From positions 1 to 55,739 of the forward strand of contig JAQWQF010000017.1 of the NCBI GenBank assembly GCA_029244935.1: DNA of 55,739 nt, read 5' to 3'. The translations under genes and the position numbers were made by a program. The notes below the pieces were generated by a model that saw only the letters and a list, made by a program, of their open reading frames with translations, did no database searches and was not told where the DNA came from. The DNA is from Methylophilaceae bacterium. GTDB lineage: Bacteria > Pseudomonadota > Gammaproteobacteria > Burkholderiales > Methylophilaceae. Positions 18,365-26,805 of the stretch are shown here, one piece after another; position 1 is the stretch's first letter; every line of letters starts with the position of its first letter.

Positions 18365-20114
18365 ACTTATTAAAGAGCTATGGATCCATATTTCTAATCA
18401 AAGAAAAAAGCAATTCTACTTTTTATTTGTTTTAATTTTTTTGGGTTCGTTATCTGAATTTATTAGTATTGGCTTACTAATTCCTTTTATAACTGCTATA
18501 TCAAACCCAGAAATTATTTTTGATAATAAGTATGCCTATCCACTCATTACATATTTGAACATTACCTCGAATCATGATCTTTTAATTTCAATGGTTGTCT
18601 TATTCGCTTCAGCTGCATTTATATCAGGGATATTAAGAGTTATGTTGATAAGAAATATTTCAAAATTATCATATATGACAGGAGCAGACTTAAATATTAA
18701 TATTTATAAGAGAACATTAAGTCAAAACTATGAGGCACATATTGGCGCAGATAAAAGCGAAGTTATTAACAAGATTATTAACAAGACTAGGCTTATAGTC
18801 ACTGGTGTGATTTACCCATTACTAACAATTCTTTCATCATTTATTATTGGTTCTGTAATACTAGCGTTATTGATATTTGTAAGCCCTGTAACGACTATTT
18901 TAGTTGTATCTTTTATAGGACTCATTTATATATTAATCATCAAATTTACAAGAGTAAATCTTTCACAAAAAAGTGAAGTAATTGCCAAGAATTCTTCGAA
19001 ATTAGTTCTATTCATTCAGGAAAGTTTAGGCAATATAAGAGATATTATAATTGATAATGCACACACTAAATTTTATCAAAAATTTAGTGATATTGATTAT
19101 CCGCTGCAAAAATCTGAAAGCGACATACTTTTTATTGGTCAGAGCCCAAAGTATCTTATGGAATCTGCAGGTATGATTTTGATAGCTATTATTGCATTTT
19201 TCCTAGCCAAAGAGTCACAGAATTTTGATCAAGCCTTACCAGTATTAGCAGTCATGGCATTATCAGCTCAAAAGTTATTACCTCTTGTACAGCAGATTTA
19301 TTATGGGTTTAGTTCAGTAAGGGGGGTAGGCAAATCATTAGAGGATGTCTTGATTATACTGAGGATGCCTATTAATGATTATGGAAAAAAACATAATTTA
19401 AAAAAATTCTTATTCTCAAAAAATATCGAACTTAAAAATATTACATATAGGTACCCTAATGAGTCAGAAGATGCATTATCAAAAATAAACCTAAAAATTA
19501 ACTATGGAGATTGCATTGGGATTATTGGTGATTCTGGATGCGGTAAGAGTACATTATTGGATATTATTATGGGCCTATTAAGTCCATCCTCTGGAGAATT
19601 TTATGTTGATGGTACAAAATTAAACAAACAAACTTTAAAGACTTGGCAAAGTAATATTGCTCATGTCCCTCAGTCGATATTTTTAACTAATGAAAGCATT
19701 GAAAAAAATATAGTATTTTTAGATGAAGAAGTTGATATAGACAATGAGCTACTTAGAAAAGTTATTAATGACTCTCAATTAGGAGAATTTTTATTTAAAT
19801 TATCCTCACAATCAAGAGCCACAATAGGAGATATGGGTGAAAAATTATCAGGAGGACAAAGGCAAAGAGTAGGTCTAGCAAGGGCAATGTACAAGAAACC
19901 AGCTGTATTTATTTTAGATGAAGCAACTAGCGCACTAGATAAAAAGACAGAAGAAAAAATCGTTGAATCAATTTTTAAATCATATAAGGGAAGTACAGTC
20001 ATAATGGTTGCACACAGATTAACCTCCCTTAAAAATTGTAATAAAATATTCAAATTCGAAAATAATAAATTAGTTAACATAGGTTCATACAAAGAGAATT
20101 TCAATGATAACTAG
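18351..20114 (+). CDS. ABC half-transporter, PglK/MsbA-like lipid-linked glycan flippase
   Basis: A 587-residue fused exporter. Residues 1-320 contain about six membrane segments (for example FYFLFVLIFLGSLSEFISIG and PLLTILSSFIIGSVILALLI). The C-terminal ATPase has Walker A GDSGCGKST (residues 393-401), an LSGGQ signature near residue 500 and Walker B VFILDEATS near 521. The N-terminal layout and GLLIPFITAISNP resemble PglK, the ABC flippase of undecaprenyl-diphosphate oligosaccharides. No Wzx, Wzy or Wzm/Wzt is visible in the island, so this is the best candidate for moving the lipid-linked glycan across the inner membrane. MsbA-type lipid A export is the alternative. Confidence 0.83.
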   Translation: MMEFKLIKELWIHISNQRKKQFYFLFVLIFLGSLSEFISIGLLIPFITAISNPEIIFDNKYAYPLITYLNITSNHDLLISMVVLFASAAFISGILRVMLIRNISKLSYMTGADLNINIYKRTLSQNYEAHIGADKSEVINKIINKTRLIVTGVIYPLLTILSSFIIGSVILALLIFVSPVTTILVVSFIGLIYILIIKFTRVNLSQKSEVIAKNSSKLVLFIQESLGNIRDIIIDNAHTKFYQKFSDIDYPLQKSESDILFIGQSPKYLMESAGMILIAIIAFFLAKESQNFDQALPVLAVMALSAQKLLPLVQQIYYGFSSVRGVGKSLEDVLIILRMPINDYGKKHNLKKFLFSKNIELKNITYRYPNESEDALSKINLKINYGDCIGIIGDSGCGKSTLLDIIMGLLSPSSGEFYVDGTKLNKQTLKTWQSNIAHVPQSIFLTNESIEKNIVFLDEEVDIDNELLRKVINDSQLGEFLFKLSSQSRATIGDMGEKLSGGQRQRVGLARAMYKKPAVFILDEATSALDKKTEEKIVESIFKSYKGSTVIMVAHRLTSLKNCNKIFKFENNKLVNIGSYKENFNDN

Positions 20115-21174
20115 TAAAGATAAATATATTAAAACATCTGGTTTAATTATTGATGCTAGATCAATTACTCAATTGATATATATAAATGCTGTTTTTGGAA
20201 AATTATTTTCTAGTAATAACACTTTTTTAATCTGGAAGGGGAGTAAAAATGATTTGAAACTTGCTAGTAAGTTATTTAAAATCCCAAAAAATTTTTATAT
20301 TTTTGATATTAATTCATCTGACAAAAATCTAGCATTTAATTTTAAAAATGTACGACAGATAAAGAATCTATGTAAAAAAATTATTAAAAATAATCGATCG
20401 AATACATTATGCACATGTTTTGCATCAGGATTTTATTTCGATTTTCTTAAGAATTTACTCCAAATTAACGATAATGATGTTATTCAATTTGATGATGGCT
20501 TGATCAATGGATTTGTTCAAAAAAAGAAATACAGGCTATTGAGGTTTCTAGTAAATTTAATACATGGAGTTTACTATTTTCCATCTAAATATGCATTATT
20601 TTCTGACCAAAGATTTAATAAAATATTTACGTCTATTAATCCCAAAAATATTGTTGATATTAAAAATAAAAATATTTTTAATATCACAGAGCTTGTAACA
20701 TCAAGTTTTATTAAATTATCAAACAAATACGTGGATATAAAAATGCCTGGCTCTGCATTAATTATGACAGCTCCAACCATCGAAGGTGGAAGAATGACAA
20801 AAGGTGAGTATAGAAAATTAATACTGCTTGTTTATTCAAAGTTAAAAAATTTTGGAGTTAATGAAATTTATTTATCAAAACATCCCTCAGAAAAAAAAAT
20901 CAGTGATTCACTTTATAAGAAATTAGGTTTTAACTTTAGGTATATTAACTATCCATCTGAATTAATTATGCTAAATAAAAATATTTCATTAATTGTAAAT
21001 CCAATAAATAGTACTATGCTTATGTCTGAATTTTTTGGTTTACTCAAAAATAAAGCTGATGTGATTTCATATGTGCCAAATAAATCGCCGTTCGCAGATA
21101 TCCGTATAGCTAAAATTAATAAAATACTTAAAAATAATAATGTTAATCATCACTTGATTGATCGCAATGAATGA
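20104..21174 (+). CDS. Sialyltransferase-like glycosyltransferase (D-D-G, H-P and S-T motifs)
   Basis: A 356-residue protein that carries, in order, the three short motifs of bacterial sialyltransferases (families such as GT38, GT52, GT80). They are DDG at residues 130-132 (VIQFDDGLINGF), HP at 260-261 (IYLSKHPSEKK) and ST at 303-304 (NPINSTMLMSEF). Spacing and the GT-B-like two-domain layout agree. Overall the sequence is very AT-rich and lysine/asparagine-rich. A CMP-nonulosonate synthase gene lies downstream in the same operon, which gives a plausible donor. The call is motif-based, not family-level. Confidence 0.6.
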   Translation: MITSKDKYIKTSGLIIDARSITQLIYINAVFGKLFSSNNTFLIWKGSKNDLKLASKLFKIPKNFYIFDINSSDKNLAFNFKNVRQIKNLCKKIIKNNRSNTLCTCFASGFYFDFLKNLLQINDNDVIQFDDGLINGFVQKKKYRLLRFLVNLIHGVYYFPSKYALFSDQRFNKIFTSINPKNIVDIKNKNIFNITELVTSSFIKLSNKYVDIKMPGSALIMTAPTIEGGRMTKGEYRKLILLVYSKLKNFGVNEIYLSKHPSEKKISDSLYKKLGFNFRYINYPSELIMLNKNISLIVNPINSTMLMSEFFGLLKNKADVISYVPNKSPFADIRIAKINKILKNNNVNHHLIDRNE

Positions 21175-22228
21175 TTATTTAGCTATTATTTTGCCATCAC
21201 TTAAAATTGGTGGTGGCAACAGAGTTTTATTACAATTTCTTGAGCTAGCTAAAAGAGATAATAAAAAATGTAAATTATTTTATTTGAATAGAAAGGGGGG
21301 TAAATTTTTGATGCCTAGTGTTGAAAATATTTCTCAGTCAGTAATTAACGATAGTTTATTTGCTATTTTATTAGCATCATTAATTTTATCGTTCAGAATT
21401 CGTTTTGATTCTTCAATTAAAACTATAGTTATTTCGGATCCAGTTCTGTCAATTTTTTCATTTATTTATTCTAGAAATAAGGTTGTTAGATTTGTTCAAT
21501 CAAATGATCTCGAGTTATTTAACAAAAATACTAAGGGAGGCGGTTTTGCTAATTTCATTTATAAAATTATATTTAAATTTACTCAGAAATACCGCTATCA
21601 TGCTGTAATATTTAATTCCCAATATAGTCTAGTGGCATATAACAAAACCCTACCAGCTAATAAATTTTTTTCATCCTCCTCTATTGTTAATCCACCGGTA
21701 TTTACTATTAATTATAATAAAAACACTATTAGTCAAATATCGAGTCCTATTAATATATCTATTGTTACTAGCTCTCAGCCGAGAAAAGGGCTTAGTAAAT
21801 TTATTGAGATTGTTAATAAATCAAAGCTAGAAAATATAAATTATTTCGTAATTTCTCAAGATAAATTAAATTTACCGAACAAAAATATTATCTTAAAAAA
21901 CCCTGAATCAGATATGGAGTATGTAGAAATTTTGCAGAAATGTCATTTTGCTCTAAGTACTTCAACTTTTGAAGGCTTTGGATTGCCGCTTATTGAGGCT
22001 ATGGCTTTAGGTATTATCCCTATTGCTATTTATAATAAGGGTATGGATGAATACTACAATAAAAAAAATATTACTATTATTAAATCTGTAGAAGACTTTG
22101 ACATTCAAATAATGAATATTATTACCAATAATGATAAATATATTAAACTGTCTAACGAAGCAATCAACACAGCATCTTTATTCACTGAGCAAAAATTTTA
22201 TTCATCAATCATAAAAAAAATACAATAA
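21167..22228 (+). CDS. Glycosyltransferase family 4 (GT-B)
   Basis: A 353-residue GT-B enzyme. The C-terminal half has the GT4 signature STFEGFGLPLIEAMALGIIPI, with the glutamates that bind the donor phosphate/ribose, and a preceding SQPRKGLSKFIEIVNKS donor-domain start. The N-terminal KIGGGNRVLLQFLELA is the usual glycine-rich acceptor-domain loop. The ATG at 21167 is chosen because it overlaps the previous stop by 8 bases and gives MNDYLAII; the TTG at 21158 is an alternative. Donor and acceptor sugars are unknown. Confidence 0.85.
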   Translation: MNDYLAIILPSLKIGGGNRVLLQFLELAKRDNKKCKLFYLNRKGGKFLMPSVENISQSVINDSLFAILLASLILSFRIRFDSSIKTIVISDPVLSIFSFIYSRNKVVRFVQSNDLELFNKNTKGGGFANFIYKIIFKFTQKYRYHAVIFNSQYSLVAYNKTLPANKFFSSSSIVNPPVFTINYNKNTISQISSPINISIVTSSQPRKGLSKFIEIVNKSKLENINYFVISQDKLNLPNKNIILKNPESDMEYVEILQKCHFALSTSTFEGFGLPLIEAMALGIIPIAIYNKGMDEYYNKKNITIIKSVEDFDIQIMNIITNNDKYIKLSNEAINTASLFTEQKFYSSIIKKIQ

Positions 22229-22233
22229 AAATT

Positions 22234-23271
22234 ATGGAAAACAACTTATTTAAAAGAAACAATGAAAGTAACCAAACCTATGTAATTGCCGAAGCAGGAT
22301 TAAATCACAATGGCTCAATTGATATTGCAAAAAAACTTATAGATCTTGCTGCCAAGGCTGGTGCTGATGCTGTTAAATTTCAAAAAAGAACAGTAGGTAA
22401 ACTTGCTGTAAAAGCTACATTAGATGCTAAAGACGATAGATTTCCAGAGTTTGGAAATACTTATAGAGAAATACGGGAGCATCTTGAATTTAATATGTCT
22501 CAATATAAAGTAATTAAAGATTATGCAGAGGGTTTAGGCTTAGATTTTTTATGTACTGCATTTGATCCTGAGGCAGTTGATTTTTTAGAGAGTCTTGATA
22601 TTAAAATCTATAAATTAGCTAGTCATAGTGCAACCAATATTGAGCTATTAGAGTATATGGCTCAAACAGGTAAGCAGGCAATTTTATCAACTGGTATGGC
22701 AGAGTTGGCTGAAGTGGATACTGCCGTAAAGATATTTAAGGAATTTAATACACCACTATTACTTCTACATTGTGTTTCAGCTTATCCAACACCACTTGAC
22801 GAATGTAATCTAAGGATGATCGATGTTCTTAAGGATAGGTTTGGTCTTCCTGTTGGTTATTCTGGCCACGAGCTGGGCTACCTGCCAACACTAACAGCTG
22901 TTTCTATGGGGGCTGTTGCAATAGAAAGACACTATACACTTGATAATAATATGACAGGATTTGATCATAAAATGTCTCTTAATCCAATAGATTTCATTGC
23001 GATGGTAAAAGGAATTAGGGATATAGAAAGAATTAAAGGGACTGGTGAAAAGAATGTGAGTGAAACTGAATGGATCACTAGAAATAAGTATCACGTATCT
23101 ATTGCCTCGGCTAATAAGATAGTTTCAGGTACTTTATTAACCGACGATATGATTGTTTATCGCAATCCAGGAACTGGGATACCTGCTAAGGATGCTCATC
23201 GTATTCTTGGAAAAAAAGCTTTGCGTGACATTCCTGCTGATGAATTATTAAGATTTGAAATGTTCGAATGA
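22234..23271 (+). CDS. NeuB-family nonulosonic acid synthase
   Basis: Condenses phosphoenolpyruvate with an aldose (ManNAc or a related hexosamine in known members) to a nine-carbon 2-keto-3-deoxy acid. The TIM barrel starts with YVIAEAGLNHNGSIDIA and DAVKFQKR. Conserved LASHSATN and STGMAELAEV strands follow, as does the metal region YSGHELGY. The C-terminal antifreeze-like SAF domain is complete (RNPGTGIPAKDAHRILGKKA). At 345 residues it is normal NeuB length. Whether it makes neuraminate, legionaminate, pseudaminate or something else cannot be told, because no NeuC, LegB/C/G or PseB/C/G/H homologue is in the window. Confidence 0.88.
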   Translation: MENNLFKRNNESNQTYVIAEAGLNHNGSIDIAKKLIDLAAKAGADAVKFQKRTVGKLAVKATLDAKDDRFPEFGNTYREIREHLEFNMSQYKVIKDYAEGLGLDFLCTAFDPEAVDFLESLDIKIYKLASHSATNIELLEYMAQTGKQAILSTGMAELAEVDTAVKIFKEFNTPLLLLHCVSAYPTPLDECNLRMIDVLKDRFGLPVGYSGHELGYLPTLTAVSMGAVAIERHYTLDNNMTGFDHKMSLNPIDFIAMVKGIRDIERIKGTGEKNVSETEWITRNKYHVSIASANKIVSGTLLTDDMIVYRNPGTGIPAKDAHRILGKKALRDIPADELLRFEMFE

Positions 23272-24656
23272 GTATAAAAAAACCAATCGTATCGGTCATT
23301 TTGAGAACGTTTAATGAAGAGCGTTGGATTGCCCATTCTCTAAATGCGATTTTTACTCAAGAATTTGATAATTTTGAAATTATCATCGTTGATAATAATA
23401 GTTCTGATCATACTCTTGAAATTGTAAAAAGATTTCCCATAAAAAAAATAGTTATGATTGATAAATTTCTTCCTGGAAAAGCACTTAATGATGGTATTCG
23501 AGAATCTTCAGGAGAGTTTATTGTATGTATCTCAGCACACTGTATTCCCAAAGATAAATACTGGTTGAAGAACCTTCACAAACATTTTAGTGGAAATAAA
23601 AAATATGCTGGTGTCTACGGGCGACAGTTACCTTTATCTTATACAAGTGACGCTGATAAAAGAGATTTACTAATTACATTTGGCCAAGACCAAAAAATTC
23701 AAGTAAAGGATTATTTTTTTCATAATGCTAACAGTATGATTCCTAGAGATATTTGGGAAAAATTCCCATTCGAGGAAACAGCTACTAATATTGAAGACAG
23801 GATTTGGGGTAAGTCAGTTATTGATGCTGGCTATCAGATCGTTTATGACCCTGAGGCCTCAGTTTATCATTATCATGGACTTCATCAGCATGCACAATCT
23901 TCTCCTAGAGCAAAGGGGATTGCAAAAATTTTAAATAAAATCGATAAGGAGAGTATCGGAGATCTTCCAAAATCCTTAAAGCCGCAGAATGCAAATTTTT
24001 CAGTTGTTTTGCCAGTATTAGGCCAGCATAGTGTTGTTAAAGGAATTGATTTTCTTCAAAGAGCAATAGATAACTTAGGAGAAGTAGAATATATCAATAA
24101 TATATATGTGGTTACTAATGATGAATTAGTAAAAAAAATTGCTAAAAAAAATGATATTCAGGTTATTGATCGTCCAAAATACATGCAGGATCCAAATATT
24201 CGTTTAGAGGAAGTCCTTAAATATGCATTATTACGAATTGAGGAATTCGATGATTTTCCTGAAGCTATTGTTTATATAAATTATTTGTACCCATTTCGAC
24301 CAACTAATTTAATTGATGAGTTAATTGTTGAACTTCAATATAAAGGCTTAGATTCTGTATTTTCAAGTTTTGTGGATTATGGTAACTACTGGGAGGAAGA
24401 TGCTAATGGAGATTTTATTAAGGTTGGCGATATCCTAGAACCAAGAGAAAATAAACATCCTCTTCATCGAGCTCTTTATGGTGTTGGCTGTGTTACGCTC
24501 TCCCATGCAATTCGTAAAGGAAATTTAACTCTAGGAAAAATTGGTATTTTACCTCTAGATAACCTTCTTTACTCCTTAAGGTTGGACAAAGAAACCCCTA
24601 ACGAGATAATTTTGAGTGCTATAAAGACTTTTGAGAAGAATAAAAATAATGTATAA
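23268..24656 (+). CDS. Fusion: GT2 glycosyltransferase plus degenerate NeuA-like cytidylyltransferase domain
   Basis: A 462-residue two-domain protein. Residues 1-235 are a GT2 glycosyltransferase: SVILRTFNEERWI, IIIVDNNSSDHT, CISAHCIP at the usual D-x-D position, NIEDRIWGK and VYHYHGLHQH. Residues 243-455 follow the CMP-sugar synthetase fold order: FSVVLPVLGQH in place of the P-loop-like IPARxGSK, then a YLYPFRPTNLIDELI strand like the TxPLR region, and LDSVFSSFVD. The nucleotide-binding R/K/G signature is lost, so the second domain probably does not transfer CMP. It may instead bind the activated nonulosonate. It sits between the NeuB gene and the enolase-like gene, overlapping both. Confidence 0.75.
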   Translation: MSIKKPIVSVILRTFNEERWIAHSLNAIFTQEFDNFEIIIVDNNSSDHTLEIVKRFPIKKIVMIDKFLPGKALNDGIRESSGEFIVCISAHCIPKDKYWLKNLHKHFSGNKKYAGVYGRQLPLSYTSDADKRDLLITFGQDQKIQVKDYFFHNANSMIPRDIWEKFPFEETATNIEDRIWGKSVIDAGYQIVYDPEASVYHYHGLHQHAQSSPRAKGIAKILNKIDKESIGDLPKSLKPQNANFSVVLPVLGQHSVVKGIDFLQRAIDNLGEVEYINNIYVVTNDELVKKIAKKNDIQVIDRPKYMQDPNIRLEEVLKYALLRIEEFDDFPEAIVYINYLYPFRPTNLIDELIVELQYKGLDSVFSSFVDYGNYWEEDANGDFIKVGDILEPRENKHPLHRALYGVGCVTLSHAIRKGNLTLGKIGILPLDNLLYSLRLDKETPNEIILSAIKTFEKNKNNV

Positions 24657-25800
24657 AAATATTAATGAAAAAATTACTAAAATAGAAGGATTTGCCTTAT
24701 CTTCACCCTATGGAGATGGGAAATCACTCGGCCAGCCCCTAGGTGTTAAGTCTGTTGGCTTTATAAAGATATATAGCGATTCAGATAAATATGGCTTAGG
24801 TGAAACTTATTCAGGAGTTTATGCGCCAGAGTTAATTCAACCAATAGCTTTATTTTTAGAAAAATATTTTTTAGGGAGACACGTGGGAGATGATCTTCCT
24901 TTTGAGGAGATTAAGAATATTCCATTTATTGGAGGTGGGGGAATTATACAAAGTGTTATTAGCGCAATTGAAATAGCTATTTGGGACTTAAGAGGTAAAA
25001 TTTTAGATAAGCCTATATCGCATTTAATAAGTAACAATAGAAGAGATACTAGCCCAGTATATGCTAGTAGCGGTACGGCAGCATTTTCTCCTGATGAAAT
25101 TAAACGTGATGTTGATGACATCACTAAACTTGGATATTCGGCATACAAGATGAGAGTTGGATATCAAGATTGGAATATTGACGTTAAGAGAGTAGAAGCT
25201 GCATGGGAGGCCTTATCAGGTAATGACTTAATGGTCGATGCAATTATGGGAACAATCCGTCCAGCCTGGGACGCTGAAAAAGCCATAAATGCAGCAAAAG
25301 ATCTATCTAAATTCAATTTGAGATGGTTAGAAGAACCAACCCATCCTGATAAAATTAAAGATCTCGCGAGAGTAAAAAGTTGTAATATTATTCCTATTGC
25401 TGCAGGGGAGGCATATACAAGTGAAAGAGATTTCGATTCAATTTTTCATTTCGAGGCAGTAGATATTCTACAATTCGACGCAACACATTCTGGTGGAATT
25501 AATTATTGTATGGATTTAGCAATGCAGGCTAAAGAACGAGGCTTGGGCAGTGCATTACATGTATGGGGGAGTGCAGCGGCAATTGCTGCTAATGCGCAGA
25601 TAGCATTAGCACAGCCAAGTATTGATATACTCGAAATACCTATGGTTAAATTGGAATTAACTGACCGAATGTGGGTAGAAAAACCAATAATAAAGGATGG
25701 GGTATGGCACTCTACAAATACTCCGGGATTAGGAGTTGTTCTCGATGAAGATTTAATAAATGAATATAGCTTTAAAGAGAATAGTGGTTATAGGATTTAG
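24649..25800 (+). CDS. Enolase-superfamily enzyme (mandelate racemase/muconate lactonizing type)
   Basis: A 383-residue (beta/alpha)7-beta barrel enzyme. Counting from the ATG at 24649, the catalytic set is complete: K167-M-R169 on the second strand, metal ligands D197 (MVDAIMG), E228 (WLEEP) and E254 (AAGEAYT), and a D277/H304 dyad (FDATHSGG, LHVWGS). This is the mandelate-racemase subgroup, whose members dehydrate or epimerise acid sugars. The usual asparagine after the first ligand (DAN) is isoleucine here. The gene overlaps the fusion gene by 8 bases and lies between NeuB- and NeuA-family genes, so it probably acts on an acid sugar of that pathway; the substrate is unknown. Confidence 0.85.
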   Translation: MYKNINEKITKIEGFALSSPYGDGKSLGQPLGVKSVGFIKIYSDSDKYGLGETYSGVYAPELIQPIALFLEKYFLGRHVGDDLPFEEIKNIPFIGGGGIIQSVISAIEIAIWDLRGKILDKPISHLISNNRRDTSPVYASSGTAAFSPDEIKRDVDDITKLGYSAYKMRVGYQDWNIDVKRVEAAWEALSGNDLMVDAIMGTIRPAWDAEKAINAAKDLSKFNLRWLEEPTHPDKIKDLARVKSCNIIPIAAGEAYTSERDFDSIFHFEAVDILQFDATHSGGINYCMDLAMQAKERGLGSALHVWGSAAAIAANAQIALAQPSIDILEIPMVKLELTDRMWVEKPIIKDGVWHSTNTPGLGVVLDEDLINEYSFKENSGYRI

Positions 25801-25803
25801 AAA

Positions 25804-26805
25804 TTGAATAACCATAAAAAAACATTGTCAAAAAAAGAAGTTTATGTTGCATGTGACTTTTCTCTGCCTTTACGAATGTTTAATTTGCCTGAAATTTATG
25901 CAAAGAAAATTAAACAAACCTTCCCATATATAAATATTATCTTTATCTCAAAAGACCTAAATAAGTTGAGCTTAGAAGAGCATGAGATGTTAAAAGATGT
26001 CACTATTTACTGGGGTAATTTATTTTCAACAGACATGCTTAAGCTGATGCCAAAATTAGAATGGATTCATTTTGGTTCTGTTGGTGTTGAAAAAGCAAAT
26101 TCAGAAGATGTAAGGAAAAAAAATATTAAAATTACAAATAGTATTAATATTGTAGAAGATGCTATGACTACCTCTGCAATAGCAGCAATGACTAACTTAG
26201 CTAGGGGTATATTTAGAGCTGAAAAATTAAGAACGTTAAAAAAATTGAATCGACAAGGCTGGGATTTATTTGGTGAGCATATCCATGATTTTTTTGGTGG
26301 ACATGCATTGATAGTCGGATATGGTGCTGTAGGGCGTAAATTAGCCAAAATATGTAAGGCATTTGATATGAAAGTTTCTGCAGTAAATCGATCACACGAG
26401 CCTGATAGCAATGTTGATCAATTTTATAAGTTAAACAATGTAACATCAGCTTTAAAGGATGTAGATTTTGTTATTAATTTATTGCCATTAACAAATGAAA
26501 CTGAACAATTTTTCTCAGAAAATTTTTTTAAAAAAATGAAATCAACATCCTTTTTTATAAATATTGGTAGAGGAGAGACTGTTGTTGAAAAGGATTTAAT
26601 AATTGCACTTAATAATAGAACTATTAGCGCTGCTGCATTAGATGTATTTTTTAAAGAACCTTTGTCATTAGATTCGCCACTATGGAATGTTGATAATGCA
26701 ATTATCACTCCACATGTTGCAGGATATACGAATCAATACTGGCCAAAACAAACAGATCTTTTTATAAAATTACTTAGCAATCATCTAGGAAAGCCTATCA
26801 AATGA
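25804..26805 (+). CDS. D-isomer-specific 2-hydroxyacid dehydrogenase
   Basis: A 333-residue NAD-dependent dehydrogenase starting with TTG at 25804, 3 bases after the enolase-like gene. The Rossmann motif is GYGAVGR (in HALIVGYGAVGRKLAK). The catalytic arginine is in INIGRGETVVE, the glutamate in DVFFKEPL and the histidine in TPHVAGYT, so the enzyme should be active. It interconverts a 2-keto acid and a D-2-hydroxy acid. It overlaps neuA by 4 bases. Standing next to an acid-sugar dehydratase-like enzyme, it may reduce or oxidise that product, but the substrate is not identifiable. Confidence 0.87.
   Translation: MNNHKKTLSKKEVYVACDFSLPLRMFNLPEIYAKKIKQTFPYINIIFISKDLNKLSLEEHEMLKDVTIYWGNLFSTDMLKLMPKLEWIHFGSVGVEKANSEDVRKKNIKITNSINIVEDAMTTSAIAAMTNLARGIFRAEKLRTLKKLNRQGWDLFGEHIHDFFGGHALIVGYGAVGRKLAKICKAFDMKVSAVNRSHEPDSNVDQFYKLNNVTSALKDVDFVINLLPLTNETEQFFSENFFKKMKSTSFFINIGRGETVVEKDLIIALNNRTISAAALDVFFKEPLSLDSPLWNVDNAIITPHVAGYTNQYWPKQTDLFIKLLSNHLGKPIK

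Noticed and set aside
24837-25148. Minus-strand ORF of 103 codons inside the enolase-like gene
   Set aside because: It lies wholly within a well-supported coding gene, has no recognisable domain and is the reverse reading of that gene.
26067-26708. Several overlapping minus-strand ORFs in the 2-hydroxyacid dehydrogenase gene
   Set aside because: They overlap each other and the dehydrogenase frame, whose motifs are intact; they read as shadows.
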